Shown one piece after another: positions 51,615 to 62,825 of a stretch of DNA of 64,000 nucleotides. The stretch spans positions 120,001-184,000 of the forward strand of contig CAUYUJ010006524.1 in NCBI GenBank assembly GCA_963575745.1. Direction: 5' to 3'. Made by a program: the position numbers and the translations under genes. How positions within the stretch are numbered: the first letter of the stretch is position 1; every line of letters begins with the position of its first letter. The notes beneath the pieces were generated by a model. It made no database searches, was not told the DNA's origin, and saw only the letters and a list, made by a program, of their open reading frames with translations. Source of the stretch: Prorocentrum cordatum. Taxonomy: Eukaryota > Sar > Dinophyceae > Prorocentrales > Prorocentraceae.

Positions 51615-52195
51615 TTTTCTGGCTGATCCTCCGTATCCGCGCTCTCGCGGTCTGGACTCCGGGGCGCCATCCCGTGGATACGCGGTCGCGCGGATATGTT
51701 TTGCGCGGGGCATCCGCGAAAAAAGGCCCCGTATCTGCGGAGTCGAGGCCCAGGGGCCTGGCTTGCGAGGCCGCGGATGCGGGTATATTTTTCGCAAGAA
51801 AGCCCAGCCCCCCCCAGATTCACCGGTAACCTTTGGGATGGTGCAATTTACATTCGATTCTGCCTCGTCCTTGTTTTCTATTTACGAACTCGGACCATCC
51901 CTGCCAGGCCGTTATCACCCCCTCCTCATCCCGAACAAATAATAACGTGCCCGCGCAATCGCTCACCTAAAATCATTAGTAATCAAGAACCCCTTGCAAA
52001 AGCGGGATGCAGTCGACACGCGCGCGTCGTCGTGCGCGCGCGCAGGCCAGATGTCCTCCAAAGCCATTGGTGTCATACGGATTTCAAGAGTGAGTTTCTC
52101 GAAACATTTTATCCAATATTCGTGTCGCGACCTGTTGTTTCTACAAATGTTCGCGCGCTGTTGCAACTTGTGAAGAAAAACGTGTGTTTTCAGCA

Positions 52196-52770
52196 TTGTC
52201 ATGAAATTCGACCAATCGGGTCTCGCGCGCATGCCGGAGTCATTCGAACGCCCTCGCGCGCGTGCTGGGGGGGGCTGCTGGTCCCTGTCACATGGTGCCA
52301 TGCGGGCCACTCGTGCGCGTCGACCGCGCGCGCGTGTCCAAATTTTCATCACCGACACCTGCACACCATCATCTTCGTCGGTGTGATTAGCATCGGCTCC
52401 GTCATTGGCCTTGCCGTCGTCATCGTCATCGTCGTCACCAGCATCTCTACTATCATCATCGTGTCTGCTTTTGTCTACGTGGCCATGTTACCGCTCCCGC
52501 CCAAAGCACCGACTCGCACCGAAGTGACCGCGCGTCAGCGCGGCCTGCGAGACGCGTTGGGAAGCTCCCAGCGGTCAGCGCAACCGCGGCCGCGTCGGTC
52601 GCGCCAGACTCGCTGGACGCTCTGCGCGCGAGCCTGCTCGCGGTAGCGCGGGCGCAGCGATGCGCCAGCCAGCGCCAAGCAAGCATCGCACTCGCCGCCG
52701 CATGGGTTTTGCAAACCAAGTTGCGGGAGGGTGGGTGGGTGGGGTGAACGCGCGAGCAGTGGGTTGACAT
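52196..52770 (+). repeat. Dispersed duplication, long copy
   Basis: GAGTCATTCGAACGCCCTCG, GTCATTGGCCTTGCCGTCGT and GGTAGCGCGGGCGCAGCGAT ... CGCATGGGTTTTGCAAACCA correspond to 53200-53465. This copy carries about 210 extra bases (roughly 52433-52643). Confidence 0.8.
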
Positions 52771-53164
52771 TCTCAAGTTTGGCAGGTTGAAAATTTCTTT
52801 CGTGAGAAATTTTAGGATCCACCCGCTCCCTCGGACTTACCACGTGGTGTATCCGTATTGTTGACCGTCCAGCCGAACAGGTAATTCATACCATCCCGGG
52901 CAGTCCTGAAATCGCCCCCCCCCCCCCTCCCCCCGCCAGGAAAAATAACGCATTCGCTCACACGTCTCCATCTTCAAAGATCTGATCTCGATAATCCCCT
53001 GCAACTGACTGGACGAAGTGCGCATGCGCACGTCGTCGCGCGCGCATCCCGGAAAAGGGTATCGTAAGGAGTTCGAAATCGAGTGTCCCAGAAACATACG
53101 AAAATGCTTCGCAACATGAGTTTTCACAAAAGCTTGCATTCGCGATGTTGCGAATCACAAAACC

Positions 53165-53465
53165 ATCGGTCTTCCAACATGTTCATCCAATGCGACCAAC
53201 CGTGCCCCGCGTGCGCGCATCCACAAATCATTCGAACGCCCTCGCGCGCGTGTTGGGGGGCACGCCCCCCGTCAAAAGCCATCATCCTCCTCGCCGTGGT
53301 CAGCATCGGCGTTGTCATTGGCCTTGTCGTCGTCATCGTCATCGGTAGCGCGGGCGCAGCGACGCGCCAGCCAGCGCCAAGCAAACATCGCACTCGCCGC
53401 CGCATGGGTTTTGCAAACCAAGTTCCGGGAGGGTGGGTCGGTGGGAAGATTGCGCGAGCAGTCGA
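53165..53465 (+). repeat. Dispersed duplication, short copy
   Basis: Same segment as at 52196, but GTCGTCATCGTCATCG joins directly to GTAGCGCGGGCGCAGCGACG, so about 210 bases are absent relative to the long copy. Confidence 0.8.
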
Positions 53466-53499
53466 GCTTACAATTCACAAGCGACAGCAATAATTGCAC

Positions 53500-53870
53500 C
53501 ACACCCGTTGCACCGCAAACGATACACAACATCGGTTGCACAACCTGGATCGCACAACCTAGATCGCACAACCTAGATTGCACAGCATGGGTTGCATCAC
53601 ATAGTTTGCAGCATGTGTATATTTATATACGCTGCTAAACATAACTTGCACTGCATAGATGGCACCGCGTACTGCGCGACATAGACTGTTCCACAGCGAT
53701 TGCGTTTTACACTTGTAAAATAGCACACCGTCGGGGCCCACGCTGGCCAACGTGCATTTTACTATTCTTCTACATTCCCCCTTCCCCCTTTTTCGTTTTA
53801 CTGGGCATCCTCCCTCTCCTCCTCCTCCTGCTCCTCCTCCTCCTCCTCATCCTCCTCCTCCTCCAGGGGG
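53500..53870. repeat. GCACAACCTAGATC short repeat and (TCC)n
   Basis: A 14-16-bp degenerate unit (TTGCACAACCTAGATC, TTGCATCACATAG) runs at about 53505-53700. TCC triplets run at 53812-53868. Confidence 0.75.
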
Positions 53871-54095
53871 CCTCCTCGCCACGGCTTGGTTTTGGTTTCG
53901 TAGCCCTGGCGAGGGCGGCACCCCGCCGCCCGGGGAGGTCCAGGGCGCCGCGGTATCGGTATCCTTTTGTCCTTGCATGTCCACGTCCATCCCGGGGCCG
54001 TGCTAGGGCATGGAGAGGGCGTCAGGAGGGGAAGAATGACTTCGGACGCAACTCCTGGGAGGTAAAATTCCGATTTTGCCCTGGTCCGACATCCG

Positions 54096-54165
54096 CTTTA
54101 ATCTGGTTTAATCCCGCTTAATCCGGCTTAATCCCGTTTAATATGGCCGAATCCCGCTTAATCCA
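54096..54165. repeat. TTTAATCCCGC decamer minisatellite
   Basis: About six copies of a 10-11-bp TTAATCCCGC or TTAATCCGGC unit. Confidence 0.85.
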
Positions 54166-54529
54166 CTGTCTTATTTGGCGTAACCGCCCCACAATAAGGC
54201 TTAATTCGAATGAACCTTTCCGACGAAAACCTCCCAGTAGTTGTTTCCGAAATTGACCCACAACATCTTGCTTGTCATTCGCCACCCATCTCGCCCCGTG
54301 GCTTCCGTCCGCGCACCTCCCAAGCGGTGCACCGATGACCACACCGTGTGGTGAGCCAGTGGCGATTCGGAGTGACCGCGCTGTTTTGGGACATGGGTCG
54401 TTCTCCGAGGATGTCTCTTGGGTCCTCCACAGTCTTCAGACCATGCGGTGACGGATCGTGCGGTAAGGTCGCTGGATAACCCGAGGTCACCGCACGGTCC
54501 GTCAGAATGCCGATGTCGACCCCAATTTT

Positions 54530-54997
54530 CAATCAGCCGGAAGGCCGCGCTGACCAAGGAATCGGCGTCCCAGGACGCCTCCGATCACGCCAAATCGGGC
54601 AAGCTGGAGTCGATGCCCGCCGGCTTCAATGTGGCGCCAGTGGCGCGCGCGGAGCCTATGCCGACCGACGACCTCGCAGCGAACTCAGCGCACCCTGAGC
54701 TGGTCGCACGATGACGGTCGGCGTCGTTGGGCCGATCGATCGGCTTACCGTCGGCGTGGCCGACCTCGTTGTCGGCACACCGGCATCGGCATCGGGCGGC
54801 GATCGGACCGCTCGATCGGATAGATCGTTTCGTTCAGCCCCGCCCGGCGCGAGCCATCGAGGAACACCAGCTGATGAGCACGCGGTCGAAGCTGTCGTCG
54901 CGCGGCTTCAAAAAGTCCTCGCGCCTGAGGCGGATGTTCGACGCGCAGATGTCCCAGCACGAGGCTGGGGCGACTGGATACGTCCCGTGAGCCCCCG
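54530..54997 (+). CDS. Possible exon pair of an unknown gene
   Basis: Two nearby + frames have plausible, non-repetitive composition: 54537-54714 (ALTKESASQDASDHAKSGKL ... MPTDDLAANSAHPELV) and about 54830-54990 (ARAIEEHQLMSTRSKLSSRG ... MFDAQMSQHEAGATGYVP*). A GT at 54701 could be a donor between them. No family recognised, and the acceptor is unclear. Treat as a weak candidate. Confidence 0.2.
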
Positions 54998-55136
54998 ATG
55001 GCAGCGTATGGGTTCGGTTCTGCAATTTGTTTTTGCGTATGCACAACTACGACAAACCTGTCCATTTGAGCGTTCGCCCGCCCAGCCCGCCCGGCATTTC
55101 GCTTGTGAGGTCCTCAACATGTTGCCCCTGATTCAC

Positions 55137-55287
55137 CGAGCGCGTTCCACTACTCGCCAAGTGCCTACTCGCAAACGTCCGAGGAAGACACATGGTCGCC
55201 TCGATATGCAGGATCGCGACCCCCCCGCGGCGGATCCGGGCCATTTGCGAGTGGATGCTTTGCGAGCAACGGACCGCGCGTGTCCAC
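55137..55287. mobile_element. Family G TIR element, copy 2
   Basis: Left end CGAGCGCGTTCCACTACTCG CCAAGTGCC. The right end, GGATCCGGGCCATTTGCGAG TGGATGCTTTGCGAGCAACGGACCGCGCG, is diverged. The interior ACACATGGTCGCC...GGCGGATCCGGGCCATT matches copy 1 at 44132. Both copies are preceded by TTCAC. Confidence 0.8.
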
Positions 55288-55605
55288 TGACGGGGCACGC
55301 TGGCGCACGGGCTCTGGGAACCGTCCAAGAGCGACTCGGGATGGACACCCGGTCCTGCGGGAGGGGCCGGGCCTCCGAGGGCCCACGTGCTGCAAGCACG
55401 GTACAAGAGCAGCTCGACGAAGACAACAGCTACTCGACGCGACGATCCCTTTGGCACGCTTCGGTTGACGGCACGTTTCGGCTGAAGACATTGTCCTTTT
55501 CGACATCTGCACATCATCCACAGTGCTGCGTGCGGTGTCTCGAAAATGACCATTGCAATGATGGCCTGATATCAGTAGCATGGCCTCTTCGGATTCTGGA
55601 ATTTC
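55288..55605. other. Spacer, no gene assigned
   Basis: Unique-looking sequence between the family G element and a purine tract; nothing recognised. Confidence 0.4.
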
Positions 55606-55895
55606 CATCCCCTCCAGGAGGACGAGGGAGGAGGGAGGAGGGAGGAGAAGAGGAAGGAGGAAGGAATAATGAGGGATGAGGGAGGAGGGAGGAGAGGGAT
55701 GAGGAAAGGGAGGAGGAGGAGGAAGAAGAGGGAGAAGGAAGGAGGAGGGAGGGAGGAGGGAAGAGGGAGGAGGGAGGGGGTTAGGGAGGAGAGGAGGATG
55801 AGGAGGACCTACGCCTCCTCCTCTTCCTCCCCCCCCTCTCCCCCTCCTCCGATCTCCTCCTCCTCCTCCTCCTCCTCCTCCGTTCCTCCTCAGCC
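55606..55895. repeat. GGAGG purine minisatellite followed by (TCC)n
   Basis: GGGAGGAGGGA-type units at 55612-55805, then a pyrimidine tract at 55815-55892. The two senses lie back to back, so the whole can fold as an imperfect hairpin. Confidence 0.85.
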
Positions 55896-56018
55896 TACTC
55901 CGTTCGTTCTCCTCCGAACTCTGACGGCCTCCGACGGAGGTGTCCGCAAGTATCCGGACGCGAAACGATGTGCTGGGCGGGGGAGACGCATGCGAGCATC
56001 GCCACAAGGGTCGTAGGT

Positions 56019-56905
56019 GGGCATCCAAACAGGCAAACCGCCTGAGACATCCCCACAATCTATGCGCGAATCCTGGAGTGTCCTGACCCCTGCCGCTCCC
56101 CCCTGGGAGTGCTGAAACCAGCGCCTCGCCTGAGACATCTTCAGATACTGCTCCGAAAGCAAGAGGTATTGGGCACCGAAACAGGCAAACCGCCTGAGAC
56201 ATCCCCACAATCTGGGCGCGAATCCTGAAGTGTCATGTCCCCTGCCGCCCTTCTTTGGGGGTGCTGAAACCAGCGCCTCGCCTGAGACATCCTCAGAAAC
56301 GGCTCCGAAAGCAAGAGATGTTGTGTACCGAAACGCGCAAACCGCCTGAGAGATCCCCGCAATCTGGGCGCGAATCCTGGAGTGTCCCCACCCCCTGGCG
56401 CCCCCCCTTGGGAGTGCTGAAACCAGCGCCTCGCCCGAGACATCCTCAGAAACGGCTCCGAAAGCAAGAGATGTTGTGCACCGAAACACGCAAACCGCTT
56501 GAGAGATCCCCGCAATCTGGGCGCGAATCCCGGAGTGTCCCCACCCCTGGCGCCCCCCCTTGGGAGTGCTGAAACCAGCGCATCGCCTGAGATATCGTCA
56601 GATACTGCTCCGAAAGCAAGAGGCGTTGGGCACCGAAACAGGCAAACAGCCTGAGACAGCCCCGCAATCTGGGCGCGAATCCTGAAGTGTCATGACCCCT
56701 GCCGCCCTCCCTTGCGAGTACTGAAACCAGCGCCTCGCCTGAGACATCCCCAGAAACTGTTCCGAAAACAACACATGGTGGGCACCGAAACAGGCAAACC
56801 GCCTAAGACATCCCCACAATCTGGGCGCGAATCCTGGAGTGTCCCCACCCCTGGCGCCCCCCCTTGGGAGTGCTGAAACCAGCGCCTCGCCCGAGACATC
56901 CTCAC

Positions 56906-56908
<3 letters not shown>
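56019..56908 (+). repeat. 152-bp satellite, about 5.8 monomers
   Basis: AAACAGGCAAACCGCCTGAG starts at 56027, 56179, 56331, 56484, 56636 and 56788. The monomer also has CAATCTGGGCGCGAATCCTG and GCTGAAACCAGCGCCTCGCC. The frames on the minus strand with MRGSLKRFACFGAQ-like peptides are shadows of this repeat. Confidence 0.95.
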
Positions 56909-56943
<35 letters not shown>

Positions 56944-57285
56944 TATGTGTGTGTAAGTGCGTGAGCGCGGAAGTGATGTGACTGATTCTGAGTGAAGAAG
57001 GGCGACTCAGAGTATGAGTAAGTCTTAGTGTGAGTGGGTCTGAGTGTGAGTGAGTCTGGGTGCGAAACATCTTCACAACGTGCGTTTGGGTCTGAGCGCT
57101 GAAGTGGTGTGGCTGAGTCTGAGTGAGGAAGAGCGGGGCAGAGTATGAGTGAGTCTTAGTGTGAGTGAGTCTGCATATGAGTGATCCCGAGCATGAAACA
57201 CCTGAGCATCAGGAATCTAAGAGCGAGTGCCTCTGAGTATGAGTGAGTTTGAATATGATTGAGTCGACATGTGATTTAGTCATAT
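56907..57285. repeat. (GT)n plus GTGAGTCTGAGTGT minisatellite
   Basis: Dinucleotide run 56907-56955. Then degenerate GTGTGAGTGAGTCTGAGTAT units, the complement of the type at 22640-22872. Confidence 0.85.
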
Positions 57286-57499
57286 AGTAATGACCTGAGG
57301 TTGGGAGGTGTGTTCTCGTTCCCCGCGCGGCCAAAGTAATTACTCACTGCGTGGGGCTCCCCTTATGTGCATATATTCGCATGGACCTGTCCGCCGTGAG
57401 AGTCTAGGCGCGAGAGTTTTCGAATATAAGCGGGCTTGAGTTGTGACGGTCTGGTCATGAATCTAATTTCGAACAGCTTGGGGCGTGAATGAGTCTCGG

Positions 57500-57690
57500 T
57501 AGTACGAGCGCGTCTCTGCGCATGAGCCTGGGGCCTCTTGGGGCCTCCAGAAACCTCCTGGGTCTTCCTGGGGCCTCCAGGAGCCTGGGGCCTCCTGGGG
57601 CCTCTTGGGGCTTCGAGTGGCCTCCTGAGGCCTCCTGGGGCCTCGCGTAGCCTCCAGGAGCCTCCTGGGACCTCCTAGGGAGGATTCGTG
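57500..57690. repeat. CCTCCTGGGGCCT minisatellite, block 1
   Basis: 12-15-bp units, continued in block 2 at 57960-58220. Confidence 0.85.
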
Positions 57691-57960
57691 CCCCAGGGGA
57701 AGCCCGATCTATAGGAAGAGACCTACAAAAACATTGCGGAGTTGAGCCGCAACAGAAGGGCAGTCTATAGGAACATGCGTAAAACACCAAGGACTCGTAC
57801 CCCAGGGGAGGCCCAATATATAGGAACAGGCGTAACATATGTAGGATTGTATACACAGGAGAATGACACTACATGGAAACATACGTATAACATCAAGGAT
57901 TCGTGCTCCTGGTGAGGCCCAATCCATAGGAGCATACGTAAACACATGGGATTGGAGCAA
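57690..57960. repeat. AGGATTCGTGCCCCAGGGGAGGCCC tandem repeat (about 65-bp period)
   Basis: Four imperfect copies containing CCAATATATAGGAACA(T/G)GCGTAAAACA. Confidence 0.75.
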
Positions 57961-58220
57961 CTCCTGTTGCCTTCTGAGGCCTCCTGCTCCTGGGGCCTCT
58001 CGGGGCCTCCTGTTGCCTGGGCCTCCTGGCACTGCCTGTGGCCTCCTGGGGCCTCCTGTGGCTTCCTGAGGCCTCCTGGAGCTTCCTGGGGTCTCCTGGA
58101 GCATATTCGGACATCCTGTGGCCTTTTGAATCTTCCTGTGGCCTCCTGATGCCTCCTGGGACCTCATGTGGCCTCCTGGGGCCTCCTGAAGCCTGCTGGA
58201 GCCTCCTGTGGCATCCTGGG
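57960..58220. repeat. CCTCCTGGGGCCT minisatellite, block 2
   Basis: Same unit as at 57500-57690. Confidence 0.85.
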
Positions 58221-58229
58221 GAGAATATG

Positions 58230-58405
58230 TGCCCACGAGTCTGGCCACCAAAACAGGTAAACCGATCGAGACATCCTCAACATCTGGCCCCCCTGGGGGG
58301 CGAACATGAGCGCCTCGCTCGAGACATCCTCCAAATCTGCTCCGACAGCGGAGGATGTTGGGACCAAAACAGGCAAACCGCAAGAGACATCCCCGCCATT
58401 TGGGC
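58230..58405 (+). repeat. 152-bp satellite family, isolated copy
   Basis: AAAACAGGTAAACCGATCGA ... GAGCGCCTCGCTCGAGACAT ... AAAACAGGCAAACCGCAAGA then CCATTTGGGCGCGAA, running straight into (CAT)n. Confidence 0.8.
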
Positions 58406-58410
58406 GCGAA

Positions 58411-58481
<71 letters not shown>

Positions 58482-58504
58482 GCATCATCATCATCATCAT
58501 CATC

Positions 58505-58562
<58 letters not shown>

Positions 58563-58653
58563 GCATCATCATCATCATCATCATCAGCATCAGCATCAGC
58601 ATCAGCATCATCACCATCACCATCATTATCATTATCATCGCCATCAGCATCAA

Positions 58654-58696
<43 letters not shown>

Positions 58697-58765
58697 TTCA
58701 TCATCATCATCATTATCCATCATCCATCATCCATCATCCATCATTCACCATCACCATCATATTCA
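58406..58765. repeat. (CAT)n microsatellite
   Basis: Some 350 bases of CAT with CAG, CGC and ATT interruptions. Poly-His, Ile, Ser and Asp frames are artefacts. Confidence 0.96.
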
Positions 58766-58959
58766 CATCATACCCTCACCATACGATGGTGAGGTGGTCC
58801 GGCGCGGTCGGATAATAACATGAACCCCATCCTTTGGATATGGGGAATAACAAGAACCCCATCCTTAAGATACGGGGAAAAGTATAAGCATAAACTTTCG
58901 GAGCTCATCGCGCACGTCTTTTGGACCGGCGCTGAAACACCCTCTCAGGCAGTAAACCT

Positions 58960-59072
58960 AAAAAGGTCTGGGGACAATTTGCTCTACCGCTTCGGATTAT
59001 TATTGGAGTATGGCTTGACCGTGTTGTACTTTTCCTCCAGGATGGGCCTGTAGGGGGACATGCCCAACCTAA
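58960..59072. mobile_element. Family C TIR element, copy 8 (5' end degraded)
   Basis: The right end GGGCCTGTAGGGGGACATGC CCAACCTAA and the core AGGTCTGGGGACAATTTG are clear. The left terminus is not recognisable. Confidence 0.65.
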
Positions 59073-59719
59073 GCCTCGATCCTCGATCACCCCTCAGTCC
59101 TCCCGCCCCGATCCTTGATGTCTTCTAACCCCCCCGTCCGATCAGTCCTCGAGCCCTCTCAGGCGGCTGTCGCCTCGCGCCCCACGACGGCCCCCGAGTC
59201 GGAGGACCGGGGCGGACATAATCGAGTCGGAGGACCGTGTTCAGTTCAAGACTCCGGGCGATTGCGCACCCATCGGATCCGAGGCGCACGAAATGCACAT
59301 CGAAACTTTTCGAATGTCCGAAGTTATCCAACAAAGTCGTGGAGGAATTGGACGCCTTCGATGCTGCAGCGAGGCTGGAGGCCCAGCGAGCGGGCCGATC
59401 TCGCCCCCTCTCCGCCGCTCTTGCCACTACAGCTTCTGGCAAAGCAGTTGGCCGATTAAGACGGTGATTCATCACCGGGCACTGCACTGATGGACTTGTG
59501 ACCTCTCGGAGAACCTTGGAAAAAAAAACGACACCACCACGACTACCGTCGGCCCAGATTAGTAGGTCGACCCTGCCAAATCAACGTTACCCTTGTGTCC
59601 TGTGTCTCGCGACCCATGCTTCCTACATTCCTGTGGCAATGTGGCCCTCGGAAGGGGTCTTGTGTCTTGTGTCCTCTCGCGTGTCCTCTCCAATGAAGTC
59701 CGACTGTACCATAGACTAC
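59073..59719. other. Spacer, no gene assigned
   Basis: Short frames on both strands; nothing recognised. Confidence 0.4.
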
Positions 59720-59890
59720 ACGTAAGAGTGACCCCTCGCCGGAGTGACCTCGGGTGCGGGTCCATTGGGGCCCCCCTCGATCGCCGAACGCGATGCGATA
59801 GCAGCGTCTTGCGCGCTTGTGTTTGGTCCCCCCGCGGCCCCCAAGAAGCCGCGCACCAAAGGTCACTCTTACCCAGGGTCACTCTTGCGT
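59720..59890. mobile_element. Family F TIR element, copy 2
   Basis: Left end ACGTAAGAGTGACCCCTCGC CGGAGTGACC. The right end, read on the minus strand, is ACGCAAGAGTGACCCTGGGT AAGAGTGACC. Each end thus has two GAGTGACC motifs. Directly followed by family B. Confidence 0.78.
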
Positions 59891-59899
59891 GTCGCCGAC

Positions 59900-60074
59900 A
59901 TGGGTGCCATGCCAACAAACACCCCGCTTGCCTCCAGGGTGCCCTGGGTTTCTTGGATCTCGGTGGTCTTGCTGTGGATGGCGTGACGTTCCCACACCGA
60001 AAGTCGATGGGACGTCGTTGGGTCTCAGGATTGGGTTTTTCGTGGAAGGTTTCTCGTGGTCGGGCCCCTACTGT
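59900..60074 (+). mobile_element. Family B TIR element, copy 4
   Basis: TGCCATGCCAACAAACACCC ... CCAGGGTGCCCTGGGTTTCT ... TTTCTCGTGGTCGGGCCCCT, then ACTGTA. Adjacent to family F without an intervening family E element. Confidence 0.78.
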
Positions 60075-60241
60075 ACCATGGGGTGCCGCCTCCAGCGCAG
60101 GGCTCCGCGATCGCCCCCGAGCTGGGGAGAGATATGGGGGCGTCTCTCGAGCGGGCGGGGCGCGGCCACACGACCGGGCGGGCCCCCCCTCTCCTGCTTC
60201 TCCTCGCGCCGGCGGTGCAGAAAAAAACCCGCGTGGTAAGC

Positions 60242-60376
60242 TTGAGTCGGGCGTGCCCCTCGACAGGAGGAAGATTCAGACATAGTCCACAAATAGTCTG
60301 GGGACGACTTTTCAATTATGTGTGACAGTCATGTTTCTTCCAAAATCCGCCAGCAGGGGGACATGCCCGACTTACG
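60242..60376. mobile_element. Family C TIR element, copy 5
   Basis: Starts TTGAGTCGGGCGTGCCCCTC and ends CAGGGGGACATGCCCGACTT. Core AAATAGTCTGGGGACGACTT. Flanks GCGTGGTAAG (before) and GCGTAGTAAG (after) are alike but offset from the expected 8-bp register. Confidence 0.82.
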
Positions 60377-61080
60377 CGTAGTAAGGATGAGCGACTTTCC
60401 AAGGTTATCTTTGCATCCTTCCCCTTCGGCCCATCCTTGGCCGCTATCGCTGGCTGCACCCCCCTCGCAGAGGTGTCGACATGTCCTTCCAAGGCCCCTG
60501 AATCCTTATCATGCGTCCCTTCTTGTACGGGTTGACTGGTGGTGGTGGAAGTCTCGACTCACCGCTACAGGTTTTCCCGGGCGCGTCGAAACCAGAGCTC
60601 CGACCTCGAGATTGTTTGTTCGCAACGTGTGCCCCTGCGAGTCTGGACCCCTTCCCCTGGACGAGTGCCACAGGTATGCAAAGAAGAAACAGGCCACCGC
60701 CAGCGAGAACCCATCGGGGGGGGGGGGGGGGGGCGAAACCTAGGCGGTGGTGGCACGCCCGAGCGTCACCCAGTTCAGGGCGATGCTCAGTCGTGCCACC
60801 GCGAAGGGGTCGGTCCTCCCCAGTGGGTTCCTGGTGACGGTGGTCCTGGCTTCTCGTTTGAAAGGTGACGAAGCTCCGCCGCAGACCTGAAGCTTCGAAG
60901 CCAGATCCGCAAGCCTCGAGAGGACGCTTCCTTCGAGCAGCACTTCAGAGACAAAGTTAGTTTCTCCTGGGTCCACGCCGCGGACCTCTTGGATCGGTGC
61001 TGGGCCCCGTCCCTCTCGCGGGGAGAGGAGGGGGGGCGCTGGAGGGGCTTCCAGCGATCAGGGCGCGCAGATGAGCAGAG
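60377..61080. other. Spacer, no gene assigned
   Basis: Contains an 18-base G run at about 60717-60733. Nothing else recognised. Confidence 0.4.
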
Positions 61081-61241
61081 TTAAGTCGGGCCCGTTCCTC
61101 TACAGGGGGAGTGTGCAAAATGAGTGAAAGAATCGTCTGGGGACTATTTTTGGAGTACTTGTTGATTATTTTTGGAGCATTTTCGGGGTATCCTTTATTT
61201 TTCATCGAAGATCCCCCTGTAGGGGGACACGCCCGACTTAA
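61081..61241. mobile_element. Family C TIR element, copy 6 (best preserved)
   Basis: Starts TTAAGTCGGGCCCGTTCCTC and ends GTAGGGGGACACGCCCGACT TAA. Perfect 8-bp target duplication GAGCAGAG at 61073-61080 and 61242-61249. Core GAATCGTCTGGGGACTATTT. 161 bp. Confidence 0.93.
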
Positions 61242-61347
61242 GAGCAGAGGGCCCCGCCTCCGCACAGAGTCGGCGCGCTCCGCCGGCAGATCGGGCGGCA
61301 CCGGCCCCACGCTCCGGGGGGTGCCCTGCCCGATCAGTGACTAACCA

Positions 61348-61552
61348 GGCGATCGCAAACATGGATCAAAGGGAGGGGGGGAGGGGGGGAGGGGGGAGGG
61401 GGGGGGAGGGGGAGGGGGAGGAGGAGGGGGAGGGGGGGAGGAGGAGGGGGAGGAGGAGGAGGAGGAGGAGGGAGGAGGAGGAGGAGGAGGAGGAGGAGGA
61501 GGAGGAGGAGGAGGAGGAGGATCAGGCGATCGCAAACATCGGATCAAGGGGG
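61348..61552. repeat. GGA/GGGGGA microsatellite between 27-bp direct repeats
   Basis: CAGGCGATCGCAAACATGGA TCAAAGGG at 61348 and CAGGCGATCGCAAACATCGG ATCAAGGGG at 61524 bracket a purine tract at 61372-61520. Confidence 0.9.
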
Positions 61553-61916
61553 GCGTGGATTTGCGACGGGTCCCGTTCCCATGGGAAGTCGCGGATTTCC
61601 GCCGCCAAACGAGGCGGCACCGGCCGCATTTGGGGGGAGGGCACCTCTCCCGATCCATAGATTTGGCGGCCGCGCGCCAAATCCATGGATCGCGAATCCA
61701 TGTTTGCGCGCCCCCGAATTATGGCGCTCACGATCCCACGGATCCGCAATCTATGTTCATGCGGGCCCGATGCACGGTCAAGACTCTGCAATAAGGACGA
61801 CGCTGGGCTCAGGAGGTGCTCGGGCTTTGGGGCCGCCAGGTCGGGGAACCCGTTCATGGCCGAGCTTCGCCGTGGCCAGAAGGGCCCCGTCATTCCTCAT
61901 GCAGCGTTCCTTCTGG
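61553..61916. other. Spacer, no gene assigned
   Basis: An inverted pair about GATCGCAAACAT / ATGTTTGCGCG with GGATCCGCAAT near 61690-61750 is the only structure noticed. Confidence 0.35.
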
Positions 61917-62106
61917 CACGGTAGGTTCGCATCGTGTCGACCGGCGGCGACCCCGCCGCCAGCATTCAGCGTTGACCGCCGCTGGCGGCCCAGACTCGGT
62001 CGATGTTGAACGATCGGACGTTTCGGAAACGGCCGATCGTCCAAGCTTGAACGATCCCCGCGGTGTCAGGAGCCAACGCCGGGGTCGGCACGACACGAAC
62101 CCGCGG
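61917..62106. mobile_element. Family E TIR element, copy 2
   Basis: CACGGTAGGTTCGCATCGTG ... GGTCGGCACGACACGAACCC forms the inverted ends. The interior GATGTTGAACGATCGGACGT TTCGGAAACGG matches 13663-13854. Confidence 0.8.
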
Positions 62107-62825
62107 AAGCACGATGACTGTATGCCGTGTCTGTCTTCTCGAGGAGGCGCCTGGAGGCGCCCGTCTGCGCCAGGAGTCGCCGTGCCCAGGCCCTCCGCCT
62201 CCACGCCCTCTGCCTCCAGGTCCTTCGTGTCCAAGTGGTCTGCGCCATCCAGGTCCTCTGCCTCCTGGTGCTCCGCTTCCGGGTCCTCCGCCTCCGGGTC
62301 CTCCGCCCTTTGTCGACGGCGGCCATGAACAAGCATCTTGGCCGTTGCGTTCTTCCAGCGACGCTGCGCCTGCGTGGCGCGAGAGGAAGAAATGAAAGAA
62401 CGCCGACTTAAGTTTGTGGGCCCATCCATCACGCCTGGCGGGCGAAGCAGAGAACAGAACGGCGTAAGATGCAAAGAAAAAGACAGTGGGCCCACAAGGG
62501 CACAGGGCATACGCCAGCCAGGCGGTGGCAGAGAGAGGGAACCACATCGAAACCGAACAGATCCTTTGCCTCCAAAGGGACTGCGGGGGTCGAACCAGAT
62601 CCCCACAAACCTGGCGCCGCGCGTGCAGTGCCACGGGCGGCGGCCCGTCTTCCCATCCTACCATCAGAGGGGGACGCGAAGTCCCTGAAGACGGGACGGG
62701 GTGGGCACGAGCGGGCATCAGAGCCAGCTCGAAATCCAAATAGGCATCATCGCCTCATCGACCTGGATTGATCCACTCATAGATCCAATGCAGTTTGTTT
62801 TACTTGAACTCTTCCATGCGTAGCA
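62107..62825. other. Spacer with CCTCCGCCTCCGGGT short repeat
   Basis: A 9-12-bp GGTCCTCTGCCTCC-type repeat runs at about 62180-62310. No gene recognised. Confidence 0.45.

Noticed and set aside
56141-56819. Minus-strand FACFGAQHLLLSEP-type repeated peptide
   Set aside because: Shadow of the 152-bp satellite, restarting with each monomer.
58277-58815. Poly-His/Asp/Ile ORFs
   Set aside because: Same reason: CAT microsatellite read in different frames.
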